NCBI GenBank assembly: GCA_034506395.1
Contig: JAPDPQ010000003.1
Location: forward strand, 1-64,000
Direction: 5' to 3'
From: a candidate division KSB1 bacterium
GTDB taxonomy: Bacteria > Zhuqueibacterota > Zhuqueibacteria > Thermofontimicrobiales > Thermofontimicrobiaceae
Length of the DNA stretch: 64,000 bases
In this document: positions 46,405-54,637 of the stretch, in pieces
Position numbering within the stretch: position 1 is the first letter of the stretch
Layout: every line of letters starts with the position of its first letter
Position numbers and translations under genes: made by a program
Notes under the pieces: generated by a model
What the model saw: only the letters and a program-made list of their open reading frames with translations
What the model was told of the DNA's origin: nothing
Database searches by the model: none

Positions 46405-47310
46405 TCATCTAACCACCAAATTCCCAATATACGGATGACACTTCACACAATTCGTCTGATCCGACAAATCCTCACACTCGGCCCGAAAGATCACAAACTT
46501 CCCATGAATTTTGCCATGATGGCACTTCTGGCAGACCTCCTCCGTTGGCATAGGCAGCGGCTTGCCTGGGTGGTTCAGTGGCGTGACGTTCTCATGGCAG
46601 CCCGAGCATGCAATCGGATTTCGGGCAGCGAAATTCACCGTTTTATCTACCAGCTTCTTGCCTGACGCATCGACCTTCTCCCGCAGATGGCATTGCCCGC
46701 AATTGCCCAACTGGATCTTTTCGATCAAGGCCAATTGCTCTTTTTCATCTTCGTTCAACGAAGATTTGGCCTTCAGTTCATGATACAACTTTTGATCTTC
46801 AGGTCGAAAATATTCGAATCGGTAATGCAGCCGCTTGTTCAGCTTCAAGCCGATTTCGGCCAATTTTTCGCTGGCCAAAAGATACGGTGCTCGTTCCATC
46901 ACATTGAGCCGATCGGGATGGCATTTCAGGCATTGATCGCTGGTGTAAAACGATTTGGGGCTGGTCGGCTCGGTGAATTTCAGATTGGCAAACCGCTGGG
47001 ATAACACTGCGGCCTGATTGACCCCACGCCAAGCCCAGTGCTCTACTGATTTATCAGGATGGCAACTCATACAGCCTGTGGCATCCCCTTCGGCAATGCC
47101 TTTATGCGGCTCGGTATTGAGATCGATACTGACGTAGGGTCCTTTTACATAATGGCACGTCAGGCATGTTGATGGAATCTGATTGTAATAAATCATCCCA
47201 ATGAATCCCAACACCGCTAGAATCGGCGCCGCTATCAGTACGATTTTGATGTGATGCTTGATGACGAAATCTTTGATTTTTTCAAATGTTGGTGTCTTGA
47301 AAATTTTCAT
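46405..47310 (-). CDS. Membrane-anchored heptahaem cytochrome c (NapC/NrfH-like)
   Basis: A 301-residue protein with one N-terminal transmembrane helix (about 18-42) and seven CxxCH haem sites: CLTCH, CMSCH, CLKCH, CGQCH, CSGCH, CQKCH, CVKCH. NapC/NrfH have four or five haems and QrcA six, so seven is unusual. The N-terminal 'AAPILAVLGFIGMIYYNQIP' anchor and the first haem close to the membrane fit quinol oxidation or quinone reduction on the periplasmic side. It is next to the molybdopterin oxidoreductase gene, which suggests direct electron exchange. Confidence 0.9.
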   Translation of the reverse strand: MKIFKTPTFEKIKDFVIKHHIKIVLIAAPILAVLGFIGMIYYNQIPSTCLTCHYVKGPYVSIDLNTEPHKGIAEGDATGCMSCHPDKSVEHWAWRGVNQAAVLSQRFANLKFTEPTSPKSFYTSDQCLKCHPDRLNVMERAPYLLASEKLAEIGLKLNKRLHYRFEYFRPEDQKLYHELKAKSSLNEDEKEQLALIEKIQLGNCGQCHLREKVDASGKKLVDKTVNFAARNPIACSGCHENVTPLNHPGKPLPMPTEEVCQKCHHGKIHGKFVIFRAECEDLSDQTNCVKCHPYIGNLVVR

Positions 47311-47336
47311 TTGAAATTTAAAACTCCTGATCTTTC

Positions 47337-47429
47337 TGTCATTCCGAACGAAGCGCAGCGCAGTGAGGAATCTCTATATTTTGCAAAGTTCATTTATCCA
47401 GCAGATTCCTCACTTCGTTCGGGATGACA
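47337..47429. repeat. Palindromic intergenic repeat (CATTCCGAACGAAG type)
   Basis: TGTCATTCCGAACGAAG (47337-47353) and the opposite arm AGATTCCTCACTTCGTTCGG ending GATGACA (47403-47429) form an imperfect long palindrome, 93 nt, between the cytochrome and the molybdoprotein. A second, related copy lies at 51278-51407. Confidence 0.7.
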
Positions 47430-47437
47430 ATTTTACA

Positions 47438-49654
47438 TTATGCCTTTCTCACCTTCACCTTCGTATCCATCCAAGCTTGTCCCTTGCCCATAGGGTCGGT
47501 AGCCGCTGCAATGACCCAATTGGGATGAACTCCAAATTTGCCTTTCTTCGGCCACCAGATAAACTTGGTGTCAGGATCATCGCTATCAAATTTTTCGGCT
47601 CGGGCAATCCTGCCAAATTCCCAATGCCCACAGCCATTTGCGATAGCGATGATTTCAGGATGCACTCCTTCGGTCACATGCGCTTTAACTTTCAACTCCC
47701 CTGCCGACGATTCTAAAATAATATCATCCCCTGGTTTGATCTTTAGCGCTCGAGCCGTCTTCGAATTGATCAACGCCGCATTGGCATGATGGATCTCCGC
47801 CAGCCATTTGGCATTGGCCAGATCAGACCGCATCACATTGACATTGAATGGGATTAAAATCAATTCATCCTTGGCTAGATGGATATGCTCCTGGATCGGC
47901 TGATAGCTCGGCAAGGCAGTCAAACCATTGCGCCGCTGGGCGATCTCGAATTTCTTTGATGGGGTATTGAAGCCCCGAGTTCGATAAATCTGATATTCCG
48001 CTTTCTGATTTTCCTGATACCAGATACCATTTTTCTTCAGCCGATCATAGGCTAATCCTGGAACTTGTGTGACAATTGCTTTGATGTAGTCTTCAACATT
48101 GGAATGGTTCACCATCGCTGCAAAGCCACCGCCCATCCGCTGCGCCAGCGACAAGCATAATTCGTACAGTGGCTTCGATTCTCCCTGCGGCTGGATCACT
48201 GGCTGCCCCAATGTCACAAACGGGATCATTTCGAACGACGGCGCCGAATCCAGGGACCAGCTCTCGAGAAACGTGGTGGCGGGCAAAACCAGATCCGCTA
48301 GCGCCGCCGTCTCGCTCATTACCGTATCCATCACCACGGTGAACGGCAACAGCGATTCATCTTTCAGCACCGATTGGGTAAAATGGCAATCGGGATGCTC
48401 GTAAGCGGGATTGGTTTTATAAGCAAAATAGAGATCGACCTTTTGCTTCTTGCTTTGAATCGATTTGAGAAACTCAATTGGATTTTGCTCGTCAGCCAAT
48501 TTCTGATCTGGATCGAAATCTTTGAGCTGATATTTTCTGGGCAGACAATAGCCTCCCTGCCCATCGATGTTGCCCACGATGGCATTGAGCAGCATGATGC
48601 AGCGCTCGTTTTCGACGCCGTTAACATGATCGACCACACCGCCGCCAGAGAACGCCACACCAGGCTGCGTAGTGGCAAATTCCACAGCAATCCTTTCGAT
48701 GGTCTCGGCAGGAACCTGGGTGATCTCTGCTGCTTTTTCTACTGTAAATTGAGCCAGGTAGCTCTTCAAATCAGCCACCGAAACATTGGTCCATTGGCTG
48801 ATAAATTGGGCGTTGTACAAGTTCTTCTGCATAATCACATTGGCCATGGCCAGGGCGAGCATAGCATCGGTGCCAGGCTTGATGGGGATCCACTCGTCAC
48901 TTCGCCCCGCAGTATTGGACATCCGAGGATCAACAGTCACCAATCGTGCATGACGGTCGATTCGGCCATCGATGAGCCGCTGATTGAAATTGATGAAGAA
49001 CGGATGGGACTCGAACGGATTACTGCCAAAGGCGAGGAAATAGCGGCAATTGGCAGCGTCGATCACTTCGCAGCTCTCACCCCAGGTTTTCTGCTGGGCC
49101 ATGGTCTTATTGGGATGCTCATAACCATCATCGGTTAGAATGGTCACTGGTTTAAAATTATCGAGAAATCTTCGGGTCAAACCTGAAATTTGAAAGCGAT
49201 CGGCATGAAAGACGAACGCCTCTCCCCTATTCTGGTTCTGAACAGCTTTGAGCCTCATCGTTAGTTCATTCAGCGCCTCGTCCCAACTGATCTTTTGCCA
49301 TTTGCCATCACCCCGCTTTCCTGTTCGCTTCATTGGATATAAAATCCGCTCGGGATCATAGACCAGGTTCATGCCTGCAATCCCACGGGCGCAAATGCGA
49401 CCCCGATTATTGAGATGCTTCGGATTCCCCTGAACGGCTGCCAATCGCTCATAATTGAGAAATCCCAGCACTCCGCAGCGGGCAGGACACAGGTCACAAA
49501 TCGTGGCCACACTCTTTCGAAAATCATTGGAAAAAATCGAGACATTTCTGCCTCGGATTCCAAAAATTGGCACCAAACCGCTAAACTGAATCGCCGTTGC
49601 CCCCAATGCACCAAGCTTCAAAAAGTCACGACGATTAATTTTATTCATATTCAA
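47438..49654 (-). CDS. Tat-exported molybdopterin oxidoreductase (CISM catalytic-type subunit)
   Basis: A 738-residue protein with a Tat motif NRRDFLK (about 7-13) and a [4Fe-4S] set Cys53, Cys56, Cys60, Cys88 (ICDLCPARC ... GRICARG). Molybdopterin domain segments follow: YFLAFGSNPFESHPF, VTVDPRMSNTAGRSDEW, 'SGGGVVDHVNGVENERC' and a C-terminal dinucleotide-binding domain with 'VNVMRSDLANAKWLAEIHHA' and 'KPGDDIILESSAGELKVKA'. It resembles the A subunits of polysulfide/thiosulfate reductases and the Mo-like subunit of Qrc and alternative complex III. Its partners (NrfD- and NrfC-like) lie immediately upstream. Whether it binds molybdenum or is a cofactor-poor electron relay is open. Confidence 0.88.
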   Translation of the reverse strand: MNMNKINRRDFLKLGALGATAIQFSGLVPIFGIRGRNVSIFSNDFRKSVATICDLCPARCGVLGFLNYERLAAVQGNPKHLNNRGRICARGIAGMNLVYDPERILYPMKRTGKRGDGKWQKISWDEALNELTMRLKAVQNQNRGEAFVFHADRFQISGLTRRFLDNFKPVTILTDDGYEHPNKTMAQQKTWGESCEVIDAANCRYFLAFGSNPFESHPFFINFNQRLIDGRIDRHARLVTVDPRMSNTAGRSDEWIPIKPGTDAMLALAMANVIMQKNLYNAQFISQWTNVSVADLKSYLAQFTVEKAAEITQVPAETIERIAVEFATTQPGVAFSGGGVVDHVNGVENERCIMLLNAIVGNIDGQGGYCLPRKYQLKDFDPDQKLADEQNPIEFLKSIQSKKQKVDLYFAYKTNPAYEHPDCHFTQSVLKDESLLPFTVVMDTVMSETAALADLVLPATTFLESWSLDSAPSFEMIPFVTLGQPVIQPQGESKPLYELCLSLAQRMGGGFAAMVNHSNVEDYIKAIVTQVPGLAYDRLKKNGIWYQENQKAEYQIYRTRGFNTPSKKFEIAQRRNGLTALPSYQPIQEHIHLAKDELILIPFNVNVMRSDLANAKWLAEIHHANAALINSKTARALKIKPGDDIILESSAGELKVKAHVTEGVHPEIIAIANGCGHWEFGRIARAEKFDSDDPDTKFIWWPKKGKFGVHPNWVIAAATDPMGKGQAWMDTKVKVRKA

Positions 49655-49669
49655 ATTCCTTTGTATTGA

Positions 49670-49706
49670 GGCGTGACCGTCACCTCGCAGGTGACGGTCA
49701 CGCCTT
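49670..49706. repeat. Perfect 17-bp hairpin repeat (GGCGTGACCGTCACC type)
   Basis: AGGCGTGACCGTCACCT (49670-49686), a CGC loop, then the exact reverse complement (49690-49706). It fills most of the 66-nt gap between the NrfD-type and molybdoprotein genes. On the plus strand four T follow, but both neighbouring genes are on the minus strand. Confidence 0.7.
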
Positions 49707-49720
49707 TTGCATTCATTGTA

Positions 49721-50617
49721 TTATATAATAGGCAGTGCCTGACCACCGTAAACGACCACAAACCGCATGAACAAAATTCCAACCACTACAAATGCACAGG
49801 CGATGGCAATGGTCTTGATGTTTCGGAATTTCGGCGTCAGCACAATGATCATCGGGATAATTTTGCCAAATAAATTTTCGATCCCCAAAAATAGCGGGCT
49901 CATTTCGCCAAATAAAATCAGATGAGCGGTCTCCTTGGCCTCGGCATGGGAAATCGACAGCGTCGAAATATCACAAAAAACCAGAAACAGATCGAACACA
50001 ATCATCCAGCCCAACATGCTAGCCAATGTATAAACGATTTCGGTATTAACCTTCTTTTCTTTCGAAAAGAATCGATCTTTGATCATCAAAATCAGGATCA
50101 TCAATGCAAGGCCAGAGACCACAGCAGAGACGAGAAACAGGAACGGCATCAGCGCCGTATTCCAGAAGGCACGAGCTTTGCCGAACGCTAAAATAAATCC
50201 TGTGTAACCATGAACTGTGATTGCCAATGGGATACCGATTAAACCGAAAATTTTGGTATGCTTCATGTCGCCTTTGAACATGAAATAAGCGTAAATTACG
50301 CAGTTGATCGGATAAGCCACGAGCAGGAAGGCGCCGTAAGTCATCGGCGAGTGAAAATTCAAATAAGTGAAATGGTTCCAGATCGAGCGAACAGGCCAAC
50401 CGACCTGAAGCAGCAGCATCACTGGGGCAATAAATAGCAGCACCGTGGCCATCACCACGCCGACTTTGCCAGCGGGCTTGAATTTGGTCATGCCGAAGCC
50501 GTACGCCAGGGTGGAGATGACGAATGACCCAGCGCTCATACCTGTGAAGTAAAAATACAGGGCGATCAACCAGCGAAAAGTAACCTGATGATCAACATCG
50601 TATAGCAGCTCGGTCAT
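49721..50617 (-). CDS. NrfD/PsrC-type quinone-interacting membrane subunit
   Basis: A 298-residue membrane protein with about eight transmembrane helices and the NrfD family pattern ('FRWLIALYFYFTGMSAGSF', 'PVRSIWNHFTYLNFHSPMTY', 'HGYTGFILAFGKARAFWNTA'). It binds quinone/quinol in polysulfide reductase-type, Qrc and ACIII complexes. Its ATG overlaps the ferredoxin-subunit stop by 4 nt (ATGA), so the pair is translationally coupled. It forms the membrane part of the complex with the ferredoxin and molybdopterin subunits. Confidence 0.9.
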   Translation of the reverse strand: MTELLYDVDHQVTFRWLIALYFYFTGMSAGSFVISTLAYGFGMTKFKPAGKVGVVMATVLLFIAPVMLLLQVGWPVRSIWNHFTYLNFHSPMTYGAFLLVAYPINCVIYAYFMFKGDMKHTKIFGLIGIPLAITVHGYTGFILAFGKARAFWNTALMPFLFLVSAVVSGLALMILILMIKDRFFSKEKKVNTEIVYTLASMLGWMIVFDLFLVFCDISTLSISHAEAKETAHLILFGEMSPLFLGIENLFGKIIPMIIVLTPKFRNIKTIAIACAFVVVGILFMRFVVVYGGQALPII

Positions 50618-51204
50618 AAAACTTTTACCTCACGTTTGATTTCATAAGCGTCGACGTCAAGACCGATGTAGAACACATGCGGCTTGGTGCCCATCTCTTG
50701 CTTCAAAACCTGCACAGGCTGGGTGGCCATCAGCTTCGCAATCTCGCTTTCGGGATCGTTCAAATCGCCGAACACCCGTGCGCCTGCGGGGCAGGCCTCC
50801 ACGCAGGCGGGCGGAATTCCCTTGAGCACCCGATGCATACACCAGTTGCACTTCTGCACAATTTTTTTAATCGGATGAACATATCGCACTTCGTACGGGC
50901 AGGCTGCCATGCAATAGCGACACGCTACACAGCGGTGTGGGTCGGTGCTGACAATGCCATTTTCCTCGATGCGATTAGCATTGACAGGACAGACGGTCAC
51001 ACAGATAGGCTCCTCGCAATTGTTGCACAGCAGCGGCAGAAAAGATCTCCTCACATGGGGATATTCGCCTTTCTGAATCTGTTTCACCCACGATTGCCAT
51101 ACGCCGAGGTGCACATCGTTTTCAGCTTTACAGGCTACCGAACACGTGTTGCAACCGATGCATTTGCGCAAATCAATCAGAAATCCGTAACGTACTTTTG
51201 CCAA
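50614..51204 (-). CDS. Four-cluster ferredoxin subunit (NrfC/PsrB/DmsB-like)
   Basis: The TTG at 51204, 6 nt after GGAGG, is chosen over the longer frame to 51237. The 196-residue protein has four [4Fe-4S] sets: CIGCNTCSVAC, CNNCEEPICVTVCP, CVACRYCMAACP and CNWCMHRVLKGIPPACVEACP (given by its key cysteines). This is the electron-wire subunit of CISM complexes between the molybdopterin protein and the NrfD-type protein. The last helix carries VFGDLND, as in family members. It overlaps the NrfD-type gene by 4 nt. Confidence 0.92.
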   Translation of the reverse strand: MAKVRYGFLIDLRKCIGCNTCSVACKAENDVHLGVWQSWVKQIQKGEYPHVRRSFLPLLCNNCEEPICVTVCPVNANRIEENGIVSTDPHRCVACRYCMAACPYEVRYVHPIKKIVQKCNWCMHRVLKGIPPACVEACPAGARVFGDLNDPESEIAKLMATQPVQVLKQEMGTKPHVFYIGLDVDAYEIKREVKVL

Positions 51205-51277
51205 AACAAGCCTCCAGACAAATGGTTGGCAACGCAACCATTGATTCAGAAGTATGTGTTAAACCTGATTAGATTAC

Positions 51278-51407
51278 TGTCATTCCGAATGAAGCGAAGC
51301 GGAATGAGGAATCTCTATTTCAAGAAGATGCATAGCCGAAAAAGATTCCTCACTTCGTTCGGAAGGTGCATAACTTCGAAAGATTCCTCACTTCGTTCGG
51401 AATGACA
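51278..51407. repeat. Palindromic intergenic repeat (CATTCCGAATGAAG type) with a doubled arm
   Basis: Left arm TGTCATTCCGAATGAAG (51278-51294). The right arm, AGATTCCTCACTTCGTTCGG, occurs twice (51343-51364 and 51381-51407, the latter ending AATGACA). It is the same kind of element as at 47337-47429. Confidence 0.7.
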
Positions 51408-51685
51408 AATATTACTCAATGATCTTTATTCTAATTTATTTCTCGAAAGAGACGGTCCTGTATTTTAAAAATCAAAACAGAATAACCAGAGACAATCCTC
51501 CTCCATCTCAAATTCAGAAAACAATCAATCGAGAAGTCTGATCCTCTCTCCACCAGCGTAACGTACAAATGTCGATTTTCGTACCAAGTACTCGGCGCCG
51601 TCTCCTTACCATGTATCTAGTCCAGATTCCAGCTTATTCGCCCAATTGGCGAACATCCATCTGTTCTGGTTATTCTGTTAATGTG

Positions 51686-51706
51686 GGACAAGATGGCATC
51701 TTGTCC
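51686..51706. repeat. Hairpin repeat (GGACAAGATGGCATCTTGTCC)
   Basis: GGACAAGATG (51686-51695), one G, and CATCTTGTCC (51697-51706): a perfect 10-bp stem just beyond the stop of the 115-residue hypothetical gene. It could also act as a 3' hairpin for that gene. Confidence 0.55.
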
Positions 51707-51712
51707 TACAGC

Positions 51713-52060
51713 TTATTCGAACAAACCCGATATCTCTAAAACTTTCTCTGACCAACGCCTCGATTGTTCAGCAACCTGCTGCCGTTGCTCAGTATCGCTC
51801 CAGATATTCTCCCAATTTCGTTGCCACCGAGCTAATTCAACTTGCAACGCAATCAATTCAGCCGCCTTCTCAATCTCGGCTTCAGCAGCAGTCCACTCGA
51901 TAAAAAACTTGCTTTCCTCGATTAATCCCAGAACTGCCTCCCGATTCGCCTCATTGGCAGCAAATGATTTGATGCGACTGAGATTGGCAGCCAGCCCGCC
52001 CAAACGAATCGGTAATTTATCCCGCAAATATCTTTCACGAATCACATTCAGATTTTTCAT
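51713..52060 (-). CDS. Small helical protein paired with DUF5674
   Basis: A 115-residue, highly charged, mostly alpha-helical protein without cysteines or membrane segments (RIKSFAANEANREAVLGLIE, EIEKAAELIALQVELARWQR). It begins 3 nt after the DUF5674 stop, so the two form a pair. I do not recognise a domain; a helical role like that of a toxin or antitoxin partner is possible. Confidence 0.6.
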   Translation of the reverse strand: MKNLNVIRERYLRDKLPIRLGGLAANLSRIKSFAANEANREAVLGLIEESKFFIEWTAAEAEIEKAAELIALQVELARWQRNWENIWSDTEQRQQVAEQSRRWSEKVLEISGLFE

Positions 52061-52063
52061 GGA

Positions 52064-52393
52064 TCAATCCAGCAGTTGTCGAACAATTTGAGTCAGTCGA
52101 TCCCGAATAATAGGATCTAAAATTTCCAGAGAGCGATTATTTTGCTGCGGGCGAATGTTAATCAAGGATTCATAAGTCACCTGCCTCGTCTCTGGGTTCC
52201 AATCGGCACCCCAAATATCCGCTTGGTAACTCCCATCATCCAATAGCGCTGATTCGCAATCCGCATGAAGCACTCCCCCACCCGCTAAAATACCCCGACG
52301 AATATCCACGGCCAGCTTAATATAGCTGCCTAAAGCCTCCAACATCTCATTTAGCTCTTGTGCAGAGGCGTGAGAACGGATTATGTGAATCAT
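52064..52393 (-). CDS. DUF5674 family protein
   Basis: The ATG at 52393 gives the 109-residue family length (the longer frame runs into the neighbour gene). It begins MIHIIRSHASAQELNEML and has VDIRRGILAGGGVLHADCE, DIWGADWNPETRQVTYESLI and NIRPQQNNRS, a strongly conserved pattern of this family. No function is assigned. It forms a pair with the 115-residue protein downstream, and both interrupt the redox cluster. Confidence 0.82.
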   Translation of the reverse strand: MIHIIRSHASAQELNEMLEALGSYIKLAVDIRRGILAGGGVLHADCESALLDDGSYQADIWGADWNPETRQVTYESLINIRPQQNNRSLEILDPIIRDRLTQIVRQLLD

Positions 52394-52409
52394 CAGTACT
52401 CTATAATTA

Positions 52410-53369
52410 TTATGCCAAATGCTTTGCTCTATTCTTTCGAACATACGAAATCGCCGCCGCCGCAATGCTGGGTCCCGAATCTCCCACGGGACATTTGCCC
52501 GCACAGCGGGAGCAGGCCACACAATATTTCGCCAGCCGCTTCACCTTTTCATAGTCCCCTAATCGAGTCGCCAGAATCATGGTCATGGGATACGGCTCGC
52601 CGTCCACAATTTTCACAGGACAGACGCCGACACAGGTCTGACAGTTGTAGCAATTCAACGCCTGGCCTGTGCCGCTCACCAGGGTCGGCTGCAACGTATA
52701 GTCGAATACCAAAATGATACAAAATAAAATCGCCAGGGCATTCCACGTCGTCATGCCGAAACGAAATTGGGAAAATTTGTGAATAATCTGGGTGACTGTA
52801 TTGAAATGCGGACGATCGGGAATTCCGTTTAAAACCGCATTGGTCACCGCTTCTCGAAATCCTTCGGTCGTTTCTATGGAGCCGTGGATCGTGGGTGGAA
52901 CCAATGCGACGTCCAATCTATTCGTAGCAATGATCTGCTCGGGCAGTCCCTTCAGCGCATTGATCATCTCCTGATGCTGAAGAATTTTGATATCCGCTAT
53001 CTTCGCATCCTCGATCTTGACCGCCACTTTGATCGGGCCTCTCAGTCCCTGGCCCACACCCTCGTAAACGCCATTATCCACCAATTCCAGTTTGAATGGA
53101 TAATTATCTCTGATATACCTCGCCACCTTGCCGTATTGCACCAGGTAGTAGATGCCAGTGACTAGCAGCACCAAAATGGCGGGGATGATAATCATGAAAT
53201 AGGATTTTTTATGAACGATATAAGTTTTGATGGCTGAAATGAAAATCAATAACCCTAACAATGCGAACAAGATCATTCGGCCCGAGACAAATGCCAGGGC
53301 TGTGATGATCATCAAAATGGCTAACCGCCAGGGTCGCTCGAATATTTTTTCAACTGCCAGTTTTAGCAA
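52410..53369 (-). CDS. NosR/RnfG-like membrane protein: FMN-binding plus 2x[4Fe-4S]
   Basis: A 319-residue protein. Three N-terminal hydrophobic segments (about 12-80) are followed by an FMN-binding domain (about 85-185, 'GVYEGVGQGLRGPIKVAVKI', GSIETTEGF), another membrane helix (about 208-225) and two C-terminal cluster motifs, CYNCQTCVGVCP and CVACSRCAGKCP. The domain order resembles the membrane redox proteins NosR/RnfG, with flavin on one side of the membrane and Fe-S on the other. The flavin-attachment Thr would be in 'SIETTEGF'. It probably moves electrons between the membrane and the periplasm. Confidence 0.82.
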   Translation of the reverse strand: MLKLAVEKIFERPWRLAILMIITALAFVSGRMILFALLGLLIFISAIKTYIVHKKSYFMIIIPAILVLLVTGIYYLVQYGKVARYIRDNYPFKLELVDNGVYEGVGQGLRGPIKVAVKIEDAKIADIKILQHQEMINALKGLPEQIIATNRLDVALVPPTIHGSIETTEGFREAVTNAVLNGIPDRPHFNTVTQIIHKFSQFRFGMTTWNALAILFCIILVFDYTLQPTLVSGTGQALNCYNCQTCVGVCPVKIVDGEPYPMTMILATRLGDYEKVKRLAKYCVACSRCAGKCPVGDSGPSIAAAAISYVRKNRAKHLA

Positions 53370-53439
53370 CTTCTTCCTCTTATTTGGGTAATTCGATCAA
53401 AAGGAAATTGGGTAATCAGATTGGTTTTTAATTATTTCA

Positions 53440-53841
53440 TCAATTCCAAAGTACTTTAAGTCCAAATTTCTGGTATTCACTCATTTCTTGGTCTTTTGAG
53501 ATAAGAGCCATATTTTTTGAGATAGCCTGCCATATTATCAATCGATCAAATGGATCCTTATGTTTGGCCTTAGGCAGCTTATAAAAACTTGCAGCTTCTT
53601 TTTCAGTAACCTCTAAGGTTTCAATTCCAACCTCTTCAACTCTATCAGGGATTTCATCTGGGGTTATATTTTCAAGTTCGATCTTTCCTAAACTATATTT
53701 CAATGATATCTCAAAATAGCTTATTAGGCTAACAAAAATCCTATTCTCAGGATTACTTATCGTTTCCTTTGCTTTTTCAGATAATTTTTCATCTTCAAAT
53801 AGGACCCAAAGCAAAGTGTGAGTATCAAGTAGATAATTCAT
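53440..53841 (-). CDS. PIN-domain (VapC-type) toxin
   Basis: A 133-residue PIN ribonuclease-like protein: MNYLLDTHTLLW at the N-terminus with the first Asp, the middle Glu in SYFEISLKYSLGK, and DPFDRLIIWQA plus a later SKDQEM holding further acidic residues. Its ATG overlaps the upstream antitoxin gene by 4 nt. This is a classical VapBC-type arrangement. Confidence 0.9.
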   Translation of the reverse strand: MNYLLDTHTLLWVLFEDEKLSEKAKETISNPENRIFVSLISYFEISLKYSLGKIELENITPDEIPDRVEEVGIETLEVTEKEAASFYKLPKAKHKDPFDRLIIWQAISKNMALISKDQEMSEYQKFGLKVLWN

Positions 53842-54074
53842 GCCGTAAGTAATTCCTCATCAGTCATTTTGAAATCATCTTTGATCTTATAGCTTGCTCT
53901 GCCTTTTAAGATGCCTAAAGGTCTTCTTTCTTTTTTATATTTTCTGAAGGGAATGATCACTGCTTCAGTCTCTAGATCTTTGTCACTCTGGATGAAAATT
54001 TCTTCGCCTTTTTTAACCAATTCTAAAAGCTCAAATATATTTTTTTTCACTTCTTTTCTAGTTAATGCCTTCAT
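53838..54074 (-). CDS. Phd/YefM-like or DUF2281-like antitoxin
   Basis: A 78-residue protein with an N-terminal DNA-binding-type segment (LTRKEVKKNIFELLELVKKG) and a charged C-terminus ('KDDFKMTDEELL') that typically wraps the toxin. AAAGGCGG lies before the ATG. It overlaps the toxin gene by 4 nt and follows a 67-residue hypothetical gene after 6 nt. Confidence 0.75.
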   Translation of the reverse strand: MKALTRKEVKKNIFELLELVKKGEEIFIQSDKDLETEAVIIPFRKYKKERRPLGILKGRASYKIKDDFKMTDEELLTA

Positions 54075-54080
54075 TACAGA

Positions 54081-54284
54081 TCACCGCCTTTCAAATTCAC
54101 ATTCCGCACCTTTGTTGATTTTGTTTTCTTCTTGAATAAAATTTTTGAATTTTGCAAGATGCTTCGCTTTTTGAATTGCCATCCCCAGCTTGTACAATTG
54201 TGCCAATTCTCTCAGCCGACGGTCGATAGCTTCGGGGGACATGTCAAATTTATTGCTTATTTTTTCACTCTGGTTCTTTATCAT
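54081..54284 (-). CDS. Small helical hypothetical protein upstream of the antitoxin
   Basis: A 67-residue frame from ATG 54284 with the helix 'SPEAIDRRLRELAQLYKLGM' and a lysine-rich tail. The spacing to the antitoxin (6 nt) and a possible promoter just upstream suggest a real gene. It is not recognised and no clear ribosome site is present. Confidence 0.45.
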   Translation of the reverse strand: MIKNQSEKISNKFDMSPEAIDRRLRELAQLYKLGMAIQKAKHLAKFKNFIQEENKINKGAECEFERR

Positions 54285-54303
54285 GATCAATAATTGAATC
54301 TAT

Positions 54304-54332
54304 ATTATCTCACCATAATATTTTTTCTTCAA
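54304..54332 (-). promoter_or_regulatory. Possible promoter of the small-protein/VapBC-like operon
   Basis: On the minus strand TTGAAG (54332-54327), 17 nt, GATAAT (54309-54304), starting near 54297, just before the ATG at 54284. The -35 box overlaps the end of the nucleotidyltransferase gene. Confidence 0.4.
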
Positions 54333-54637
54333 GCGACCTTGATTCCCGTAGTAATGATTTCTTTAACAAAAGGATCATCCTCGGTAAAATCCTCGCTACG
54401 AAATGGATGCGGCTCAATCATTCGGTTAATATTTTTTGTCAAGCTCAAAATCCTTTCAATATCAACCAGAGTCGAGCCCTTGAAACTATCAGATACAATT
54501 GCCACATCAATATCGCTATATTCTTTATTGGTGCCCTTGACATAAGAACCAAACAAGTACACCGATTTAATACTAATTTCGTTTTTCAATTGGGCAATAA
54601 AATCTTGAATTGCATTTATAATTTTTTCATCAGCCAT
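54329..54637 (-). CDS. MNT-type nucleotidyltransferase antitoxin
   Basis: A 102-residue minimal nucleotidyltransferase. The motif GS-x10-DID (GSYVKGTNKEYSDID) is complete, with AIVSD following, as in MntA antitoxins that AMPylate a HEPN toxin. It overlaps the HEPN gene by 22 nt. The HEPN partner is interrupted by a stop codon, so this antitoxin may now have no functional toxin. Confidence 0.88.
   Translation of the reverse strand: MADEKIINAIQDFIAQLKNEISIKSVYLFGSYVKGTNKEYSDIDVAIVSDSFKGSTLVDIERILSLTKNINRMIEPHPFRSEDFTEDDPFVKEIITTGIKVA

Larger units (their letters stand above)
51205..51712. other. 508-nt gap with two palindromic repeats
   Basis: The gap between the ferredoxin-subunit start and the 115-residue hypothetical gene holds the repeats at 51278-51407 and 51686-51706; the rest (51410-51680) is featureless. 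No coding frame is convincing. Confidence 0.45.

Noticed and set aside
47337..51407. CATTCCGAACGAAG and related repeats as a CRISPR array
   Set aside because: They are palindromes between genes with no regular spacers and no cas genes.
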